DNA of 64,000 nt from Terriglobia bacterium (GTDB lineage: Bacteria > Acidobacteriota > Terriglobia > Terriglobales > Acidobacteriaceae), in the NCBI GenBank assembly GCA_020073495.1, contig JAIQFD010000003.1, positions 620,001 through 684,000 on the forward strand. The letters run 5' to 3'. Position numbers and translations under genes: made by a program. Shown here one piece after another: positions 17,401-25,812 of this stretch. The stretch's first letter is position 1. Every line of letters starts with the position of its first letter. The notes under the pieces are model-generated. The model made no database searches, was not told the origin of the DNA, and was given only the letters and a program-made list of their open reading frames with translations.

Positions 17401-18936
17401 CGGGGTCGCGGCCGGGCTGAGCGGGGCATCCGCTACAGTCGCCGAACTGGTCGCATTGATGGACTGGCTGTCCGTCGTGTTGGTGAGCGTGAGATTGATA
17501 ATCTTCGCGCCTTCCGCACCCGGATCTGCGTAGGTGTGAGGCGTGGTCGAAGCATCGACGACGCAGACCGGAGGAGCGGCACAGGTGACATTCTCCGCAT
17601 CGGAAACGGCCCCATCGCCCCAGTTGGTGACGGTGGCCGTGAAGTGTGCGGGGTTGGCGTCGTTGTCGTACTGGAAGGTGAAGATGGACGTTGGCGGCGG
17701 CGGGAAGGCCACGCCTTCCTGCGCGCTGACGGGTACAGCAGTCATTTTGAAGAACGGGGTGCCAAGCAGGATGAACGCTTGGGCTGCGCTGGCATCGGCT
17801 ATAACCACGTCGGCGCGGCCGTCCAGGGCAAGGTTCGGAGGCTTGCCAACGTCGCCAACGGCGATTGCGACCGGGTTGGTTCCGCCGCCGGTCGGGAAAT
17901 TCACGGACGGTGGGGCAAATACCCCGGAGCCGTTATTGAAGAGGATGTCGGCGCCATCGGAGGCGGAGACGACGATGTCGTTCTTGCCGTCCGAATTGAA
18001 GTCACCGAGGATGATGCCCGTGGGTGCTCCGGAAACCGCGGTGTTGGCCGCGGCAGCGGGGAAGACGCCCGCGCCGTTGTTCAGGAGCACGCTGACGTCC
18101 GAACTGAGTGTGTTCGCGACCACCAGGTCGAGTGAGCCGCTCGGGCCCACGAAGCCCGCTGCGATCGCGATCGGCCCAGTCCCAACGGTCGACGTCGCCG
18201 CCGCCGCGAAGGTCACGTCGAGAAGATCGGGGAAGACCGTGGTGTTGGTGAGGATGGTTACCGTGCCGCCGCCAGAGTTGGCTACGGCAACGTCGGGCTC
18301 GAGGTCACCATTGAAATCGGATACGACCAGAGCGGCGGGAATCGAGCCCACGGCATAGGGAGTGCTGGCGGTAGGCGTCAGCGCCAGAGCGGGGATGCCA
18401 TTGCCGAGCAGGATGTCGACCTGATCGTTGGCGCCATCGGCCACGATCACGTCAGGGAATCCGTCGCCGTTCATGTCCGCAACGGCCACCGCCAGTGGAC
18501 TGGGACTTCCACCGGGAAGGGCATAGGGCCCAAGAGTAGTGAATGGGGAGCCGAAAGCACCGTTGTTCTGTAGGACAGTGATGTTGCCGCTGCCGGCGTT
18601 CGCCACCACGATGTCGGGGTTTGCGGCGCCGGTCAGGGAACCTGCCGCCAACGCAATCGGGTTTGCGCCCACTCCTATGGTCTGCTTCAGCGTGAAGCCG
18701 CCCAAGCCATTGCCTTGATAGATGTCGACCTGATTGGCGGGCGCGCCTTCCGCCACCACGAGATCGAGCTTGCCGTCGCCGTCCAGGTCGACCAATAACA
18801 CGGCGCTCCCCTTCGCGCTGGTGGCGAGGGGCGACGCCGAGGACGGAGTCAATCCGCCGGCCCAAACGGCGGGAACGGCGATCAATCCAAGGATGACGAT
18901 GAAAATCGCGGAAACAATGAGGCGGGTCCGGCTCAT
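14422..18936 (-). CDS. Giant exported FG-GAP/VCBS and PKD-like repeat protein
   Basis: 1504 residues from ATG 18936, with GGGAGGA upstream. An N-terminal signal segment (LIVSAIFIVILGLIAVPAVWA) is followed by seven FG-GAP units up to about residue 370, with Ca-binding-like cores such as DLDGDGKLDLVVA, DMNGDGFPDVIVA and DFNSDGKNDIVVS. These form a predicted beta-propeller. The rest to about residue 1390 is eight PKD/Ig-like domains, each with a WGDG or WGD motif and a GTHTY-type strand. The C-terminus has two hydrophobic segments (LALLLPAFAGIFGMVLLG and WWGAGFLLLAVLLAGCGG) split by SRKSKRR, then a tail of about 45 residues. The likely role is surface or extracellular adhesion or carbohydrate contact. 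Confidence 0.85.
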   Translation of the reverse strand: MSRTRLIVSAIFIVILGLIAVPAVWAGGLTPSSASPLATSAKGSAVLLVDLDGDGKLDLVVAEGAPANQVDIYQGNGLGGFTLKQTIGVGANPIALAAGSLTGAANPDIVVANAGSGNITVLQNNGAFGSPFTTLGPYALPGGSPSPLAVAVADMNGDGFPDVIVADGANDQVDILLGNGIPALALTPTASTPYAVGSIPAALVVSDFNGDLEPDVAVANSGGGTVTILTNTTVFPDLLDVTFAAAATSTVGTGPIAIAAGFVGPSGSLDLVVANTLSSDVSVLLNNGAGVFPAAAANTAVSGAPTGIILGDFNSDGKNDIVVSASDGADILFNNGSGVFAPPSVNFPTGGGTNPVAIAVGDVGKPPNLALDGRADVVIADASAAQAFILLGTPFFKMTAVPVSAQEGVAFPPPPTSIFTFQYDNDANPAHFTATVTNWGDGAVSDAENVTCAAPPVCVVDASTTPHTYADPGAEGAKIINLTLTNTTDSQSINATSSATVADAPLSPAATPDLPNAASPHTYTGVTVANFTDANTTAFNTDFSTSIDWGDGSPVDNCAAPCATVTGPQGGPFVVAGTHTYNAVGNFAITTTITDSEATQSPSAPIQVTIHANITSITATPVTFAAIEGKPMANGVTLATFISGRAGAVQGDFSGVVQNWGDGASETETVTGVFPNFSVVTNASAHKYPDEGTFTPVVIGITDNVDSSVATVNSTANVADGLITVTVNGAVTATEGAASIGNIGSFTDENTLTTTAAYTVTIDWGDCGGPCAFVPATNVNGNTGAFTVDDTHTYVEEGSFTVRIKVVDIDSSQTVTGSGAITVNDAPLVVGSLAVLPVTGATCNPPGCATGPGNTLLANVDTWNGTLAAFQDSNTGAPTTDFTIDIAWGDTQTTNCPAPCALVQTNGPAGDFKVVANHMFIKAGTQLTPVTVTVIDKGGAAPLGPTPGTAAVVTSMSNPGPQAITPTEGVAFTNQVVATFTSNRAGAVAGDFNAAGTSVNWGDGNTDNAPSANLSIVSLGGGNFQVQGNHKYAEENPIACGAASCPLGVTVKDNVDGSLLNVNGGTATIADALLTPSAVAGLGPVNEGTALTNVTVLTFTDANTGSPACPGAGCDFTATIDWGDGTAPSVGTVTGNLGGPFTVTGTHTYAEGGLDAAGPFCVAGAPATCQIHVTVNDEGTPSAIPNFNSTSALVNDAPLSNPVGVILTPPGLTVTNVVLGTFHDGNPNATAADFNNAGSTINWGDGNTDTAPSANISFVPLGGGNFQVRGSHTYATLGQLFSVTITVADAGGAAAVVIHSSITTPTTAGAVFNGSASPPQSLIKAGQSVDILITVSPNPNAPPFPNAVQFTGCTILSGPAASGLTCTFNPTSVPDVLNIHQVHMIVQSFAHVAMQTAPPRPGRNGLMQLALLLPAFAGIFGMVLLGSRKSKRRTLLWWGAGFLLLAVLLAGCGGTGLTPPPQGGSGTQPGTYVLQVNTNFGAAVAPCNINGTGPCITATVTVTQ

Positions 18937-19308
18937 GGTGGCATTCCTCCCTGACATCCATCCAGCTACTCTGGATATGCGCACTGCAGCTTCCTCGGTG
19001 AAGCGGTCTTAAGAATCTCGTTTAAACGCCCGACTGCTTGACTCGTCTCAGTTCACAGCCAACAAAGCGCGCCTCCTCGGAGGAGGAGAGACATAGGCGC
19101 GACTGGGGGAGTGCACGTGGCAGGGCCTGAAATGCTATTTTTGTTGGCCTGCCACAGTCAAGCACCTAGGGCCCGTTGCCGGTGCCTTTGGTAACCTGGC
19201 TTGCTACCAAAACCCTCTTCAATCAATCCCGTGACGTCGCGTACTCACACAAGGCACTGCGAGCCGCGATCCAGGCCGCGCCGAACGGTCTGCGGGCCCT
19301 TGTTCGTC
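18937..19308. other. Intergenic region upstream of the FG-GAP/PKD gene
   Basis: No gene is visible. It includes a small hairpin-prone CCTCCTCGGAGGAGG (about 19072-19086). The promoter of the minus-strand giant gene must lie here. Confidence 0.35.
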
Positions 19309-19354
19309 ACTTCCTAGCCGCAGGTCGAAGTCTTCGAAGCTGCGGCTGGGAAGT
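19309..19354. repeat. 15-bp inverted repeat with nested dyad
   Basis: ACTTCCTAGCCGCAG (19309-19323) pairs with CTGCGGCTGGGAAGT (19340-19354) with a single wobble. The 16-nt loop itself contains a TTCGAA-type dyad. It abuts the 19355-19377 hairpin. Confidence 0.65.
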
Positions 19355-19377
19355 GGCCCTCCTGCGCCAGGAGGGCC
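19355..19377 (-). terminator. Strong hairpin after the Oar-like receptor gene
   Basis: Perfect 10-bp stem GGCCCTCCTG/CAGGAGGGCC with a 3-nt loop, 10 bases past the minus-strand stop. The T-tract is weak (ACTTCC). Confidence 0.65.
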
Positions 19378-19386
19378 GGTGAATGT

Positions 19387-22300
19387 CTACCAGCTGAAGC
19401 GCACCGCCAACTGGATCTGGCGCGGATCGTGCGCCGACTTGATGGTGCCAAAGTCGCCGCTTGGGGTAAAGCCATTGTCGCTGATCGAGCTGATCGGGTT
19501 ATAGAAGTTGGCGCGGTTGAAAAGATTGAAGAATTCGGCGCGGAGATACAGCTTCTTGTCCTCACCTCCGAGCGTAAAGCCCTTCTGGATGGCAAAGTTC
19601 ATGTTGACGAAATTCGGGCCGATGAACGCGTTGCGACCGGTACGGCCGATGCAGGCCTGACCTGGGATCGGCATGAAGGTAGATGCATTGTTGGCCACCA
19701 CCTGCGCCGGGCAGACGTCGCTGAGCAGGAAGATGAACTGGGTGGGGTCGATCGCTCCGTTTGGGTTATCCGTGATTAGGATCTGATTCTGCGGGACTCC
19801 CAGCTCGGCGCGCTGCGTGATCCCTCCGGCGATCGGCCCGCCGAAGATGCTGAACGGCTGGCCCGTCTGGGCCGTGAAGATGCCGCTGAATGCCCACATA
19901 TCCCAGAGCTTGCTGGAGGATTTCGTTTCCCAGACGTAGTCCACGGTCAGGCGGTGGGTGGAATCGAAGTCCGAGCGGCCGTAGTCGTTGGCGAGGAAGT
20001 GGAACGGGTCCTGCGGGATGAGGTACGGGCTGGTCAGCACGCGCCCGGCGCCGGTGGTGGTCAAAGCTCCGGTGCTGAAGTCGATGAACGGAAACACCGG
20101 CTGGGCGAAGCCTAAGCCCGCAGGGGGCAGTGCCCCCGTGAAGGTACCTAGGAGATTCTGTGTCGGGAAACTCCCGTTCTCCAAGAATTGATATCCCAAG
20201 AGCAGGTTGCGAGGAGAAATGGGGAGAGTGGGGTAGATGCCGGTCGAGGAATTGTCGAGCGACTTGGAGTAGCTGTAGGCGACATTCAGGCGCAGGCCGT
20301 GCCAGCCGGCCGTCCGTACGCGCGCCATCACCGAGTGATAGTTGGAATCGCCCCGGTTGGTGACAGTGTAGATGGGGAACTGGGACATGTTGTCAAACCA
20401 CAGGTTGCTCCCGGGGCTGCTGGCGTCGGGACAGGTTGGGCTGCCAACGCCTCCGGTGCAGAGGCGGACGTGGCCCCATTCGTTCGCGTAATTCTGGTCG
20501 TACACAACCGGCAAATAATACCCGATCATGCCAACGTATCCGACTTCCGCGGTCACCTTGGGCGAAAGTTGTTGCTGGATCGAGGCGCTGGCTTGCAAGG
20601 AATGCGGGGTATTGGAGTGCCCCGTGTCACGCGCGTAGATCGCGAAGGGTTGCTGCATCGAAGCATAGAAGCTGTTCGGATTCACGCCGTCGAGCGTGGT
20701 GGCTGCCAGCGCGCCCGCCTGTACGAGGGAGTTCCCGAAGCCGCACTGGTAATTGCCGCCGCAGGCGCCACCGAGCGGGAAACCGGCCTGGCCGCTGAAG
20801 CCCTGTCCGATGATTGCATTCGGGGACGTGATCGGCCGGTTGTACATCAACTGCGAGATCTGGCTGATCGGCGCCTGGTCGTAGAAGATGCCGAAGCCGA
20901 CGCGCACCACGGTGGGGTGGGCGACTTCATCGCCGCGGACATTCCAGGCAATGCCCGCGCGCGGGGCAAAATTCAAGGTGTTGGAACGCGCGGTCTGGTT
21001 GTAGCCGTTGGTGCTCGTCGATTTGCAGCCGGTGCCATTGATCCAGGTAGGATTGCCGAAGGAATCCTGCACCGGGAAGCCCCCGAACGCGGCCGTAAGG
21101 ACGCCCCACGGGGGATCGACAGCCCCGCAAAGATTGCCGTAGGGGTCCTGGACGGCGGTGCCGTTCTGCTGCACCATGCCGTTCGACGCCGGGTCGAAGT
21201 TCCAGATGTTGTTGTTGATCTCCCGCGGAACCGAGAAGTACTCGTAGCGGAGACCGTAATTGAAGGTCAGGTTCTTGCGCGCGCGGTAGGTGTCCTGGAG
21301 GTAGCCTGCGACCACCCAGGACCTGAACTTGCCGCTGTAGGCGGGGTTGAACTGGGCAAAATCGAAGCTCGGCCGGCGGAAGGCATTGTTGGGACACGCA
21401 ACGGACCCTACGTTGCAGCTTTCGCTGTCGCTGGTGAACTCGCCGATGTTCCCGGAGTAGATGAGGCCGCGGTTAAAGGCGCCGTTGAACACGTCGTTGT
21501 CCAGGTGGCGGAATTCGCCGCCGAATTTGATGTTGTGGTGACCATGGTTCCAGGAGACGTTGTCGGTAACGGAGAAGGTGGAATCGCGGCGCTCGGCCGG
21601 TGCCCCCAGCGGCGCGCCCAGGCGCGCAAACGGGAAGCGGGAATCGGACCATGGGAACATGAGGCTCGGGGCGCCGGCGCCGAAGTCCAGCCACCCAGCA
21701 TAGGCCCCGAGAACTCCCGGCGCGGCACCGCTCGATTGTGTATCAATCCCGTTCAGCAGGATGGTAGGCATCTGCTTGAAGGGCAGACCCAATGTAGTGG
21801 CGTCGAAGCTGGCGTCCTGCGCCGATTCGCCCAGGTCGAACCGGCTGTACCCGAAGCGTAATTCATTGATCAGCGTCTTCGTGAAGTTGTGGCTGAAGGA
21901 CAAGCTCGCGTTGTGGTTCACTGCTTCGCGGAAGGCGCCATTACCCGGATACGAGCCGACCGCGGGCAAGGTGTCGTCATGCAACTGGTTCAGGATCTGG
22001 CCCACGTAGCGGAACGTGAAATCGGTGTTCTCCGACTTCTTGAAATCGGTGCGCAAGAGGAAGTTGTGGACGTGGGTGTAGTTCGGTGTCTCGCCCTGGA
22101 AGAACTCGAGGACGCCAGGCACCGCGCCCGAACCCAGAGCCTTGATGTTGGACGCCGGGAACAGCTTGAGGATGTTTTGTGCCTGGACGAAGTTGGGATC
22201 GGCCGCGCCCAGGCCCGAAGCAAACGGATAGCCATGGTACGTCGTGTCGAAGCTCGATGGAACGCGCTCCAGGATCGGGTTGGGGTTGTCGATGCGCGTG

Positions 22301-23472
22301 CCTTCGTAGCTGCCGAAGGCGAACCACTTGTCTTTGATCAGGGCGCCGCCCCCACTGGCGCCGAACTGCTTGGAGTCGAACGGCTGCTTGAACTGGTTGT
22401 GGTCCTTGAGAATCTGGGCCGGATCGAAGAACGTGTTCAGACCATCGGTGTTGGCCACGCACGTGTTTGCCGGGAAGGCGCCAACGCGGGAGTTTGTGCA
22501 ATAGCCCGCCGCTTGAGCGTTGGCCACATACTGGTTGTAGCTGAACGGCGTGCGATACTGCGCTGCCGTTGGGTCGAGTACCGGCGCAACGCCCACCGTA
22601 CCGGCGTAGGCCGCGGCCTTATCAAATGTAGTGCCGTTGTAGAGCGAGAGTGGATTGTCGGCGTTCAGGACGTCGCTGCCGAAGTAGCCATAGACGCTGC
22701 CGTGAAAGGCGTTGCCGGCGCGCTTGGTCACCACGTTGACGGTGCCACCCAGGTTGCGACCGTATTCGGCGTTCGCGGTGGAGGAGGTGACGCGGAACTC
22801 CTGGATCGAGTCATTGACCTGGAAGGGAATGGCCTGGTTGCTGCTGCTCGCCAGGTTGTCGGTGCCATCCAACAGGAAGTCGTTCTGGCTGGGACGGGCT
22901 CCGGCCACGCTGAAGGATGCCCCGGTCAGCGCTGAGCCCTGTTCAGTATCGTGGACATTGGGAGTGATCAGGCCGAGGACGAGGAAGTTCCGGTTATAAA
23001 GAGGAAGGGAGCGCAACTGGTCGCCGGTGACCACGCCGCTGACAGCCGAACTGACCGTCTCATTGCGAACCGTGGGCTGCGTCTTGACTGGGCCTGCCGG
23101 CTTCGGTGGAGCGCCGGCCGCTACCTCGGGCTGTTCGGTGAGCGGCGGAAGGATCACACGCTCGTCGCCGACGTTGACCGTGATTCCGGTGCGCTGGTCG
23201 ATCTGCTTGGCGCCATGCTTCGCGGTCACCGTGTAGTTGTCCGCGGGAGGCACCTCCGAGAATGTGTAGGAGCCATCGGAGCCGGTGACGGCGGTTCGCG
23301 AAAATCCGAGGGCGCGGTTCTCCAGGATGACGGTGACATCCGGCATCGGATTGCTGCCCGCGTTGTACACGGTCCCGTAAATGACCGCGTTCTGGGATGC
23401 CGCGAACAGCGATCCGGCGCAACCCAGAACGAACACGAGAAGTAGAATGGCGCAGCGTGTGTTCCAGCTCAT
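19387..23472 (-). CDS. Oar-like TonB-dependent receptor with carboxypeptidase-regulatory-like domain
   Basis: 1361 residues from ATG 23472, preceded by GGAGGAGAGGAC. A frame extension to 23511 lacks signal character. Signal peptide: CAILLLVFVLGCAGSLFA. Next comes a Ig-like carboxypeptidase-regulatory domain (VIYGTVYNAGSNPMPDVTV ... GSYTFSEVPPADNYTV), then a plug domain (NDFLLDGTDN, FRVTSSTANAEYGRNLGGTV) and a long outer-membrane beta-barrel ending in an aromatic-terminal strand (LAVRFSW). This architecture is typical of Acidobacteriota Oar-like receptors. They are thought to import large ligands or act in surface adhesion, but the ligand is unknown. No SusD-like partner or hydrolase is adjacent. 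Confidence 0.92.
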   Translation of the reverse strand: MSWNTRCAILLLVFVLGCAGSLFAASQNAVIYGTVYNAGSNPMPDVTVILENRALGFSRTAVTGSDGSYTFSEVPPADNYTVTAKHGAKQIDQRTGITVNVGDERVILPPLTEQPEVAAGAPPKPAGPVKTQPTVRNETVSSAVSGVVTGDQLRSLPLYNRNFLVLGLITPNVHDTEQGSALTGASFSVAGARPSQNDFLLDGTDNLASSSNQAIPFQVNDSIQEFRVTSSTANAEYGRNLGGTVNVVTKRAGNAFHGSVYGYFGSDVLNADNPLSLYNGTTFDKAAAYAGTVGVAPVLDPTAAQYRTPFSYNQYVANAQAAGYCTNSRVGAFPANTCVANTDGLNTFFDPAQILKDHNQFKQPFDSKQFGASGGGALIKDKWFAFGSYEGTRIDNPNPILERVPSSFDTTYHGYPFASGLGAADPNFVQAQNILKLFPASNIKALGSGAVPGVLEFFQGETPNYTHVHNFLLRTDFKKSENTDFTFRYVGQILNQLHDDTLPAVGSYPGNGAFREAVNHNASLSFSHNFTKTLINELRFGYSRFDLGESAQDASFDATTLGLPFKQMPTILLNGIDTQSSGAAPGVLGAYAGWLDFGAGAPSLMFPWSDSRFPFARLGAPLGAPAERRDSTFSVTDNVSWNHGHHNIKFGGEFRHLDNDVFNGAFNRGLIYSGNIGEFTSDSESCNVGSVACPNNAFRRPSFDFAQFNPAYSGKFRSWVVAGYLQDTYRARKNLTFNYGLRYEYFSVPREINNNIWNFDPASNGMVQQNGTAVQDPYGNLCGAVDPPWGVLTAAFGGFPVQDSFGNPTWINGTGCKSTSTNGYNQTARSNTLNFAPRAGIAWNVRGDEVAHPTVVRVGFGIFYDQAPISQISQLMYNRPITSPNAIIGQGFSGQAGFPLGGACGGNYQCGFGNSLVQAGALAATTLDGVNPNSFYASMQQPFAIYARDTGHSNTPHSLQASASIQQQLSPKVTAEVGYVGMIGYYLPVVYDQNYANEWGHVRLCTGGVGSPTCPDASSPGSNLWFDNMSQFPIYTVTNRGDSNYHSVMARVRTAGWHGLRLNVAYSYSKSLDNSSTGIYPTLPISPRNLLLGYQFLENGSFPTQNLLGTFTGALPPAGLGFAQPVFPFIDFSTGALTTTGAGRVLTSPYLIPQDPFHFLANDYGRSDFDSTHRLTVDYVWETKSSSKLWDMWAFSGIFTAQTGQPFSIFGGPIAGGITQRAELGVPQNQILITDNPNGAIDPTQFIFLLSDVCPAQVVANNASTFMPIPGQACIGRTGRNAFIGPNFVNMNFAIQKGFTLGGEDKKLYLRAEFFNLFNRANFYNPISSISDNGFTPSGDFGTIKSAHDPRQIQLAVRFSW

Positions 23473-23853
23473 GTCCTCTCCTCCGCTGGATGCGACCGTG
23501 GAAGAATTCATCGGTTCCTGGAAGGCTCTCCTGAAGCGAAGCGGCTCCCATGGCGCATCGTTCCTGCTTCCATCTAAGGGTGGGCGATAAGTGTCGCCTC
23601 ACCATTACTACGCTGGTTACTAAGCCGTTGAATTACTATCACTTTACAATTCAAAAGGCTACTTTCTTTGCCTTCAAATGTTTCAAACCTAGAGCCCTTG
23701 ACTTTGCGGTCAAGAGTCTGCCGCAGCACGAACACCGGCGGCACGTCGGTTCTTTCGCCTCAGTCGTGGGGGCGGCAGAATTCTGCCACTACTCGACCGG
23801 AAAAAACAGGGAAAAATCCCAATCGACCCTACGACGTCACCCCCTCAATCCTC
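23473..23853. other. Intergenic region between divergent Oar-like receptor and small exported-protein genes
   Basis: About 380 bases of lower GC than its surroundings, without a credible gene or riboswitch fold that I can see. It should contain the receptor promoter. Confidence 0.35.
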
Positions 23854-23896
23854 TGTGATTTGCGTCACAGACCCCCCTATGACATGGGGCTAGGGT
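23854..23896 (+). promoter_or_regulatory. CRP/FNR-family site at class II spacing
   Basis: TGTGATTTGCGTCACA (23854-23869) matches the CRP half-sites TGTGA-N6-TCACA exactly. Its centre at 23861.5 lies 41.5 bases before the start site implied by a TAGGGT -10 box at 23891-23896. Confidence 0.6.
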
Positions 23897-23940
23897 TGAA
23901 GTAGGCCCCACCGCCCGGTGGACGACGAAAGAGGTGGATC

Positions 23941-24342
23941 ATGCTGCGTAGATGGCGTTGCGTGTTCCTCGTGACCTTAGTTGCTGGTCTGCTTGCTACA
24001 TCGCTGCTCGCCCAGAAGGCCCCCAAAGTGAAATACGACCCCACGACTGAGGTCAAGATCAGCGGCACGATCGAAGAGGTGAAGGAGTTCGAGTGTCCCG
24101 TCAGCGGAACCATGGGATTTCATATCGTGCTCCGGTCGGGTGGCCAAACCCAGATCGTGCACGTCGCGGCATCCAAGTTCATGAAGGATTACGAGATCAC
24201 CTTCGAGAAGGGAGAGCGCATCGACGTGCTTGGCTCGAAGGTCAAGCTGGGGAGCGGTGAGGACGCCATCCTGGCACGGGAGATCACGCGCGGGCAGAAC
24301 ACGTACGCGTTCCGCGACAAGCAGGGCAAACCGCTCTGGTAG
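23941..24342 (+). CDS. Small exported OB-fold-like protein
   Basis: 133 residues. A Sec signal peptide (CVFLVTLVAGLLATSLLAQ) is followed by a compact beta-rich domain: TEVKISGTIEEVKEFECP, GFHIVLRSGGQTQIVHVA and GERIDVLGSKVKLGSGED. The strand pattern resembles secreted OB-fold proteins, and no catalytic residues stand out. AGAGGTGG precedes the ATG. A CRP-like operator and terminator bracket it as a single-gene unit. Ligand and role are unknown. Confidence 0.75.
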   Translation: MLRRWRCVFLVTLVAGLLATSLLAQKAPKVKYDPTTEVKISGTIEEVKEFECPVSGTMGFHIVLRSGGQTQIVHVAASKFMKDYEITFEKGERIDVLGSKVKLGSGEDAILAREITRGQNTYAFRDKQGKPLW

Positions 24343-24363
24343 CGCCAGAGCCCGGTACCCGAA

Positions 24364-24394
24364 CGGCACGGCTGAGACCGTGCCGATGTTTTTT
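24364..24394 (+). terminator. Rho-independent terminator
   Basis: CGGCACGG/CCGTGCCG stem, 6-nt loop, then GATG and six T residues, 22 bases after the stop of the exported protein gene. Confidence 0.85.
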
Positions 24395-24441
24395 GGGAGC
24401 TCGGCAGCGCGGCCGCCCTCGGAAAAGAGAGTGTGGCAACC

Positions 24442-25812
24442 TCACCAGTCGGCTTCTCCGGCCGCCGACGTTTCCGCAGCGGCCTGCTCGCGTACGCGTG
24501 GCGCCGTAAGCCGCGCGGAGGCCAGGCCGCAAAGCGCGAAAAACAGGGCCGCGTTGGCGGGAATCTGAAGATTAAAGTCCCAGAAGCTGTGCGCGACGAT
24601 GGCGGTGCACGAAGTCAGCGAGTACAGGGTCACTGCGTCGATGGTGCGGCTCTGGCGGTTGCGCACTTTGCTCAGTCCGGCGCGGTAGAGTGCGAACAGG
24701 AACCAAGCGATCACGACCGCGCCCACGATACCCGTCTCCGCGACCAGCTCCGCGTAATCGTTGTGTGCGTGGTTGATGAACAGGCTGGTATAAAAGCTGC
24801 GGACCTGCGGGAACACCAGCGGATACGTGCCCAGTCCCCATCCGGTCACGGGCTTGTGCGCGATCAGCCGCACGCTGTCCTTCAGGATCAGGGGGCGCCC
24901 CGGTCCCACCAGGTCCTGCTGCCGGGGAACCGAGAATCGCTCCAGGAGCGCGTCGCCACCGAGCCATGCGACGAACGCCAGAAAGACGATGGCTGCCGCC
25001 ACCGCCGCAAACCCGGTCCTGTGGTGGCGTCGCGCGCTGCTGCGCGGGACCGCTACGGCGGCCAGGAATGCCAACTCGATCAGCATGGCGAGCACACCGC
25101 CACGCGATTGCGAGAGGAAGATGGAGGCCATCATCGTCCCTGTGAACAGCCAGAGCAGAACGCGCTTGTTGCCGCGCTGCACGCCGAGCACCGCCATCAC
25201 CAGGGGCAAGGGAAGCAGCATCTCCATCAGACCGGCATAGTGGCTGTGGTCTACATAAGGACCGTAGGTCCAGCCCCCGAAACGCGGCAGGCGCACCCAG
25301 TAGAGTTTGCCCGTCTTGTCGGTGAGCCCCTGCACGATGGCGAACAGCGCGACCAGGAAACCAAAGATCGAGAACCAGTTGGAAAAAAGCTTCAAGTCGC
25401 GGTCGCTGCGCAAGGTTTGAACGACAACAAAAAAGATCGCCGCGTAGGCAAGGAACAGCGTGGCGCGGGTGGTCGTGATGTAGCGGTAGGCGGTCATACC
25501 AGAGACCAACTGGAAAAGCACCAGCAGCGCCAGCAGCGACATCGGGAGATACAGCGGGTTGTAGCGGATCTTGATGCGCCGCAAGGACACCTGCTTGGCC
25601 ATCCACACCAGCACCAAAGCCGACGTGCCGATCTCCAGCACGGTGACGGACCAGGGCTCGGTGGCGCCGAAGGCCAGCGGTCCAAAGCTGAGCAGCGCGC
25701 ACAGGCCGTACACAAGAGTGTTATGCAGCGAAGCAGCATGGCGGCCGGGGCGCGCGGCTGCATCGCGGGCCGCCTGTGCGGCGGGGTCGAGGATGTCCGC
25801 GGGCACGCTCAT
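24442..25812 (-). CDS. O-antigen ligase/polymerase family membrane protein (Wzy_C)
   Basis: 456 residues with about ten transmembrane helices. The Wzy_C/WaaL landmark is present late in the chain: PVTGWGLGTYPLVFPQ, then a periplasmic loop with NHAHNDYAELVAETGIVG, including the invariant histidine region. The family polymerises repeat units or ligates glycans to lipid or protein in the periplasm. Its start overlaps the upstream TPR gene by ATGA. It is the last gene of the wzc-TPR-ligase operon. A second multi-pass candidate lies at 34784, so which one is the polymerase is open. Confidence 0.88.
   Translation of the reverse strand: MSVPADILDPAAQAARDAAARPGRHAASLHNTLVYGLCALLSFGPLAFGATEPWSVTVLEIGTSALVLVWMAKQVSLRRIKIRYNPLYLPMSLLALLVLFQLVSGMTAYRYITTTRATLFLAYAAIFFVVVQTLRSDRDLKLFSNWFSIFGFLVALFAIVQGLTDKTGKLYWVRLPRFGGWTYGPYVDHSHYAGLMEMLLPLPLVMAVLGVQRGNKRVLLWLFTGTMMASIFLSQSRGGVLAMLIELAFLAAVAVPRSSARRHHRTGFAAVAAAIVFLAFVAWLGGDALLERFSVPRQQDLVGPGRPLILKDSVRLIAHKPVTGWGLGTYPLVFPQVRSFYTSLFINHAHNDYAELVAETGIVGAVVIAWFLFALYRAGLSKVRNRQSRTIDAVTLYSLTSCTAIVAHSFWDFNLQIPANAALFFALCGLASARLTAPRVREQAAAETSAAGEADW

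Noticed and set aside
16183-18135. A 650-residue plus-strand open frame opposite the FG-GAP/PKD gene
   Set aside because: It is the high-GC antisense shadow of a repeat gene with a clear signal peptide, start site and terminator.
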